10,216 nucleotides of DNA from Actinomycetota bacterium. Lineage in GTDB: Bacteria > Actinomycetota > Rubrobacteria > Rubrobacterales > Rubrobacteraceae. The DNA lies in assembly GCA_020200675.1 (NCBI GenBank), contig JAIVIG010000156.1, forward strand, positions 1-10,216, in the 5' to 3' direction. Shown in pieces: positions 6,762 to 10,216 of this stretch. How positions within the stretch are numbered: position 1 is the first letter of the stretch; the number at the start of each line of letters is the position of its first letter. Under the pieces are notes generated by a model that saw only the letters and a list, made by a program, of their open reading frames with translations, did no database searches and was not told the DNA's origin. Both the position numbers and the translations under genes were made by a program.

Positions 6762-7705
6762 TGGGCAAAGTTACGGTGGGCCGTAACAACGGCCGTAAGC
6801 GGCCGAAGGGCTACGCGCCGTGGCGTCCTCGCGCGGAGACCGAGGACGTGCTCGCCCAGGTTAGCGAGATGCTCTCCGAGTATCGAGCGTACCTGCCCCT
6901 GACGGTGCGGCAGATCTTCTACCGGCTGGTGGGGGCGTTCGATTACCCGAAGACGGAGCAGGCTTACGAGCGGCTCGGCAATTACCTCGTGAGGGCGAGG
7001 CGGGCGCGCATGATCCCCTTCGAGGCTATCAGGGACGATTCCGCGTCGGTCATGAATCACCTGCATTTCGACGGTGAGGATGACTTCTACTCCTACGTTC
7101 ACCGCCTTGGGCGAAGCTACACAAAAGACAAGCTGGCGGGCCAGGGCTACGCTATCAGGCTCCACTGCGAGGCCGAGGGCATGATGCCGCAGATGCACGA
7201 GGCCCTCAGAGACTTCTCCGTCCCCGTCTACTCGTGTTCGGGCTTCGACAGCCTCACCGCGCGCCGGGACCTGGCGAAGTGGTTCCACGACTCCTACGTC
7301 TAGGACGGGAAGACGCCGGTCATGCTGCACCTCGGCGACTACGACCCCGACGGGGAAAGCATCTTCGACTCGCTGGTCGAGGACGTTTGGGGTTTTCTCT
7401 CACAGGACGCGCCGGGGCTGGTAGCCCGCCACGACCGGGATCGGTTGTTCGTCCGCGTGGCCCTGGCCGAGGAGCACATATCCATGTTCGACCTGCCCAC
7501 CGCGCCGCCAAAGGAGACGAGCTCGCGCACGAAGAACTGGACCGGTGTCAGGACGTGTCAGTTGGAGGCGTTACCGCCGGACGAGCTGCGGGCCATCGTG
7601 GTGGGGATCTTCCCGAACGAGGCGGCCGTCGTCCGGCTCGTGGGAGCGGTGCTCTCCGAGCAGCACGACGAATGGCAGGTTCTACGCCGGTACCACAGAT
7701 GTTAG
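6761..7705 (+). pseudogene. Spo11/topoisomerase VI A-like (Mini-A type) TOPRIM protein, interrupted by in-frame TAG
   Basis: Ignoring one stop, this frame gives a 314-residue protein with the layout of the type IIB topoisomerase A subunit. A winged-helix 5Y-CAP carries LTVRQIFYRLV at 47-57, where Tyr54 matches the catalytic tyrosine of the RDIYY-type motif. A TOPRIM fold follows, with acidic Glu137 in CEAEGMMPQ and the DxD-type LGDYDPDGE (Asp193, Asp195, Asp197). VYSCSGFDSLTARRDLA and LPTAPPKETSSR are further family stretches. A TAG at 7301-7303 (codon 181) falls between the two halves of the TOPRIM domain with the frame unbroken on both sides; a CAG-to-TAG change would explain it. The pieces are 6761-7303 (180 residues) and, from ATG 7322, 127 residues. 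The ATG at 6761 overlaps the preceding TGA. No B subunit (GHKL ATPase) is in the window, as in the Mini-A group. Reading through the TAG, or two cooperating halves, cannot be excluded. Confidence 0.75.
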
Positions 7706-7709
7706 CGAG

Positions 7710-10216
7710 GTGGCGAAATGGATAACCGAGGGCCGCGAGCACCACGACGTGGCTTTCGCCACCGGACTTCCTTCCGGCGTCGTGGTGATAGACGCGGACA
7801 CGCCGGAAGCCGCTGCAAGGATGGAAGCGGAGTACGGCGAACCGACGGCCTGGACCAGGCGTGGCGGGCACTGGTACTTTCGCCACCCCCGCAATGGCAA
7901 GGTCACGAGCAACAACGTCCGAGACGGACTCGACCGGAAGGGCGACGGCGGATACGTGGCCGCACCTCCAAGCCGGGGTCGGACGTGGACGAACGGCATA
8001 CCGGACAGGACGAAGCTTCCTGTGTTACCCCTTGAGCTCTGGCCGAAAAAGGAGGAGAAGTCCGACGCCCCACGCTCGCTGCCTCTGGAACGCAGGGAGA
8101 GAGCGGCGGAGGTGATTGCTTGTCACGTCGCTGGTATACCCGTCGGAGGACGCCACGAGCACCTCCGACACCTCTGCGGTGTCCTGCTAGCCCGTGAGGT
8201 GCCTCAGGGGGACGCGGAAGACATTCTGGTAAGAGCGTGGTCGAAGGCCGGCGGAGACCTCGTCGAGCGCGCCGAGAGGGAGGTCCCGAACACGCTGCGA
8301 ACCACGGCGCAGGCCATTACAGAGGGAAGGGCTACCGGCTGCCCGAAGCTCGAAGAAATCACGCCCGGCCTCTACGCAGAGCTCGAAGATGTGTTCGGCT
8401 GGAGCGCGAACATCACGCACAAGGGTAGGCCGGTAGGCATTCCCGGCGCAGACGAGGCCCGCGAGCGAGAGACCGCCCCGGAGGAAAAAGAAGACCGCCC
8501 GACCCAGGCCCAACTGCTCGTTAGGTGCGCGGCTGGCGCGGAACTGTTCCACACACCAGCCGGAGAGGCGTTTGCCTCGGTCCCCGTAGGCGATCATCGA
8601 GAGACGCATCAAGTCAAGTCCAAAGGCTTCCGACGCTACCTCGTACGCGAGTTCTTCAACCGGCATGACCGACCACCAGGAGCGCAGGCCCTGCAAGATG
8701 CTCTGGGGCTGCTGGAGGCCCGCGCGCAATTCGACGGCACAGAGAGGGAGGTCTATGTCCGCGTTGCGAGCAGTGCGGCCAGCCAAACTATCTACGTTGA
8801 CCTGGCCAACGAGCGGTGGGAGGTCGTGGAGATTACGGCTAGCGGCTGGAGGGTGCTGCCCAGCGAAGGCACGCCGGTACGCTTCCGACGCTCTCGCGGG
8901 ATGCTGGCGCTGCCCACACCGACGTCTTCGATGGCGCCGCGGGACGGTAGGGACGGTCTGGACGATCTTTTGCGCGCCTTTATCAACGTCTCCGACGAAG
9001 GCGCTATACAGCTTATCGGGGCTTGGCTCGTGCAGGCATTGAGGCCGACGGGACCATACCCGGTGCTCCTCTTCCAGGGCGAGCAGGGCAGCGCCAAGAG
9101 CACCGCGGAACGCCTGGTGCGTTCCCTCGTGGACCCTTCGACTGCACCGCTCCGGACCACCCCGCGCAACGAGAGGGACCTCGTTATAGCCGCCACCAAC
9201 TCGTGGTGTGTGGCCTTCGACAACATATCCACGCTCCAGCCCTGGCTCTCGGACGCCATGGGCAGGCTCTCGACCGGTGGCGGCTTTTCCGCCCGCGAGC
9301 TCTACACCGACTCCGAAGAGGTCCTCTTCGACGCCACCCGCCCCCTGATCCTCAACGGCATCGCGGACGTTGCCACCCGCCCCGACCTCTTGGACCGCGC
9401 CCTGGTGGTGACGCTGCCACCGATACCCGAGGAGAAGCGCCGTCCCGAGAAGCAGCTCTGGCAAGAGTTCGAGAAGGCGCGTCCGCGCCTACTGGCCGCG
9501 CTGTTCGACGCCGTGGCGGGCGCCTTGGGAGCGGTCGAAGGCGTACGGCTCGAAGCTATGCCGAGGATGGCGGATTTCGCCGTGTGGGCCACGGCGGCGG
9601 AGGACGCTTTGGGCTGGGAGCCGGGCACGTTCATGGACGCCTACGCTGGCAATCGTGCCGAAGCCACGGAGAGCGCGCTAGAAGCCGACCCGGTTGCCAT
9701 CGCCATCCGTGAGTTCATGGAGGACCGAGACGAATGGACCGGGACGGCCGGCGAGTTGTGGGAAGCTTTGAACCAGCTTGTCGGAGAGGGCATCAAGCAC
9801 ACCAAGGTATGGCCCGGCGCCCCGAACGCGTTGAGCGGACGGCTCAAGCGGCTGGCACCGGCGCTCCGGGGCATCGGCATAGAGTACGAGGACGCGAGAC
9901 TCCCCGGCGGTGAGCGCAAAAGGGCCAAGCGTCTCAGAAAGAATAACAGTGCAAAAAAGCGTCCCCATCGTCCCGACCGTCCCGCAGGGCAAGAAAGTCC
10001 TGCAAACCGCAAGAATCAGGCCGGGACGGTCCCTGCAGATGCGGGACGATCCCGGGACGATACGGGCGAAAAGATCGTCCCGGAAGAAACGCCTGCAAAA
10101 GAGCACATTCGGGACGATGGGGACAGTCGGGACGATGATTTGCAGAGGGATCCTGCTTTGGTCGGCTTCTTCCGCCAACCTCCGCGTTGGTACGCCAGAC
10201 AAGCGGAACACTGTGC
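7710..10216 (+). CDS. Primase-polymerase fused to P4-type helicase/ATPase; N-terminus short, 3' end beyond window
   Basis: The frame is open from the Spo11-like gene's end to the window edge (835 codons from GTG 7710). The N-terminal bifunctional primase-polymerase (AEP) domain shows the DxD pair Asp28/Asp30 in GVVVIDAD, the His54 motif RRGGHWYFRHP, and GDGGYVAAPPS at 78-88. The central ATPase has Walker A GEQGSAKST at 457-465, VAFDN with Asp504 at the Walker B position, and an arginine-rich DLLDRALVV, like helicases that load with primases in plasmids and phages. Beyond about residue 741 the chain is a disordered, charged tail. The AEP domain lacks the usual first 30-40 residues (the strand and helix before AFATG): upstream codons in this frame are only the Arg/Ser-rich shadow of the previous gene. 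GTG 7710 is therefore a default start. Probable role: priming and unwinding for element replication. Confidence 0.85.
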   Translation, partial: MAKWITEGREHHDVAFATGLPSGVVVIDADTPEAAARMEAEYGEPTAWTRRGGHWYFRHPRNGKVTSNNVRDGLDRKGDGGYVAAPPSRGRTWTNGIPDRTKLPVLPLELWPKKEEKSDAPRSLPLERRERAAEVIACHVAGIPVGGRHEHLRHLCGVLLAREVPQGDAEDILVRAWSKAGGDLVERAEREVPNTLRTTAQAITEGRATGCPKLEEITPGLYAELEDVFGWSANITHKGRPVGIPGADEARERETAPEEKEDRPTQAQLLVRCAAGAELFHTPAGEAFASVPVGDHRETHQVKSKGFRRYLVREFFNRHDRPPGAQALQDALGLLEARAQFDGTEREVYVRVASSAASQTIYVDLANERWEVVEITASGWRVLPSEGTPVRFRRSRGMLALPTPTSSMAPRDGRDGLDDLLRAFINVSDEGAIQLIGAWLVQALRPTGPYPVLLFQGEQGSAKSTAERLVRSLVDPSTAPLRTTPRNERDLVIAATNSWCVAFDNISTLQPWLSDAMGRLSTGGGFSARELYTDSEEVLFDATRPLILNGIADVATRPDLLDRALVVTLPPIPEEKRRPEKQLWQEFEKARPRLLAALFDAVAGALGAVEGVRLEAMPRMADFAVWATAAEDALGWEPGTFMDAYAGNRAEATESALEADPVAIAIREFMEDRDEWTGTAGELWEALNQLVGEGIKHTKVWPGAPNALSGRLKRLAPALRGIGIEYEDARLPGGERKRAKRLRKNNSAKKRPHRPDRPAGQESPANRKNQAGTVPADAGRSRDDTGEKIVPEETPAKEHIRDDGDSRDDDLQRDPALVGFFRQPPRWYARQAEHC
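8940..8966 (+). repeat. Three tandem 9-mers in the primase-helicase linker
   Basis: CGGGACGGT (8940-8948), AGGGACGGT (8949-8957) and CTGGACGAT (8958-8966) follow each other without a gap and encode the linker RDGRDGLDD (residues 411-419) just before the helicase domain. The same 9-mer recurs ten times at 9958-10136. They could be outlying iterons of an intragenic origin. Confidence 0.75.
9958..10136. repeat. Cluster of ten CGGGACGAT-type 9-mers in both orientations (candidate iterons/origin)
   Basis: Copies of ATCGTCCCG-type orientation are at 9958-9966 (AGCGTCCCC), 9967-9975, 9976-9984 (ACCGTCCCG) and 10074-10082. Copies of the reverse orientation are at 10022-10030 (CGGGACGGT), 10042-10050, 10053-10061, 10110-10118, 10119-10127 (GGGGACAGT) and 10128-10136. 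The first three and last three form tandem blocks pointing opposite ways. The copies are read in different codon frames (RDD, GR, RP and VP peptides), so the DNA, not the peptide, is what is repeated. CCTGCA(A/G)A-type octamers lie between them at 9999, 10032, 10092 and 10139. The arrangement is typical of initiator-binding iterons. Confidence 0.75.

Larger units (their letters stand above)
4826..10216. mobile_element. Left part of an integrated/replicating mobile element (right end outside window)
   Basis: The sequence right of the broken flavin reductase has an accessory-element gene set: an unknown four-cysteine protein, an excisionase/MerR-like HTH protein, tiny overlapping genes, a Spo11-like TOPRIM protein and a primase-polymerase fused to a helicase. 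Codon and base use from about 4964 to 6590 is visibly less GC-biased than in the ABC genes. No integrase, relaxase or FtsK-like protein lies in the window, so the type (plasmid-like integrative element, actinobacterial ICE or phage satellite) cannot be decided. The left boundary is inferred from the flavin reductase truncation; no att repeat can be paired because the right end is not visible. Confidence 0.6.

Noticed and set aside
7301..7303. The TAG as a pyrrolysine or other programmed recoding site.
   Set aside because: No recoding element or suppressor gene is visible in the window, and a single CAG-to-TAG change is the simpler explanation; kept as a finding only as an interruption.
8187..9464. 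A long open frame on the minus strand (425 codons) opposite the primase-helicase.
   Set aside because: The plus strand encodes clear primase and helicase motifs here; the antisense frame is a high-GC shadow with no domain logic. The same applies to minus-strand frames at 1105-1875, 1998-2816 and 6272-7330.
9958..10136. The clustered repeats as a CRISPR array.
   Set aside because: Units are 9 bases, partly tandem, in both orientations, and inside a coding frame; there are no 25-40 base repeats or regular spacers.

Overview
The window looks like a high-GC actinobacterial chromosome. The GC-rich third positions, together with frequent ATA and AGG codons, suggest a Rubrobacter-like lineage; this is inference from codon use and gene style, not an identification. 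It divides into a resident chromosomal half (about 1-4825) and the left part of an integrated or replicating mobile element (about 4826 to beyond 10216).

Resident half. Two overlapping plus-strand genes (106-1920 and 1917-3662) encode the two half-transporters of a heterodimeric ABC exporter. One ATPase site is degenerate: Asp replaces the catalytic Glu in the first subunit, and the second subunit has a deviant LSVGE signature. Facing them on the minus strand are a possible 62-residue membrane protein (3724-3912), a cupin (3944-4288) and a flavin reductase (4364-4825). The flavin reductase has lost its first 55 or so residues: homology stops abruptly around 4811-4828, which marks a junction.

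Junction, 4826-4963. This stretch holds no intact gene. It contains a short reading-frame tail resembling the end of a MarR-type regulator, a Shine-Dalgarno sequence with no start codon after it, and a 9-bp-stem inverted repeat. It reads as a recombination scar.

Element half. A 372-residue protein of unknown family, with four N-terminal cysteines, is closed by a perfect hairpin terminator at 6094-6127. A tightly overlapping operon follows: an excisionase/MerR-like HTH protein, two small unrecognised proteins, a Spo11/topoisomerase VI A-like protein (5Y-CAP plus TOPRIM, like the 'Mini-A' group), and a large primase-polymerase/helicase that runs off the right edge. The topoisomerase-like gene is cut by one in-frame TAG. 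The primase-polymerase abuts it and lacks the first strand and helix of its catalytic domain. The element's replication module therefore looks partly decayed here, or contains two assembly errors.

Most striking signal. A 9-mer, CGGGACGAT/ATCGTCCCG, recurs in both orientations and in different reading frames in the 3' part of the primase-helicase gene (9958-10136: ten copies, including two blocks of three in tandem, in opposite orientation). Three more tandem copies lie in the inter-domain linker of the same gene (8940-8966). This looks like an iteron-type replication origin embedded inside the replication gene.
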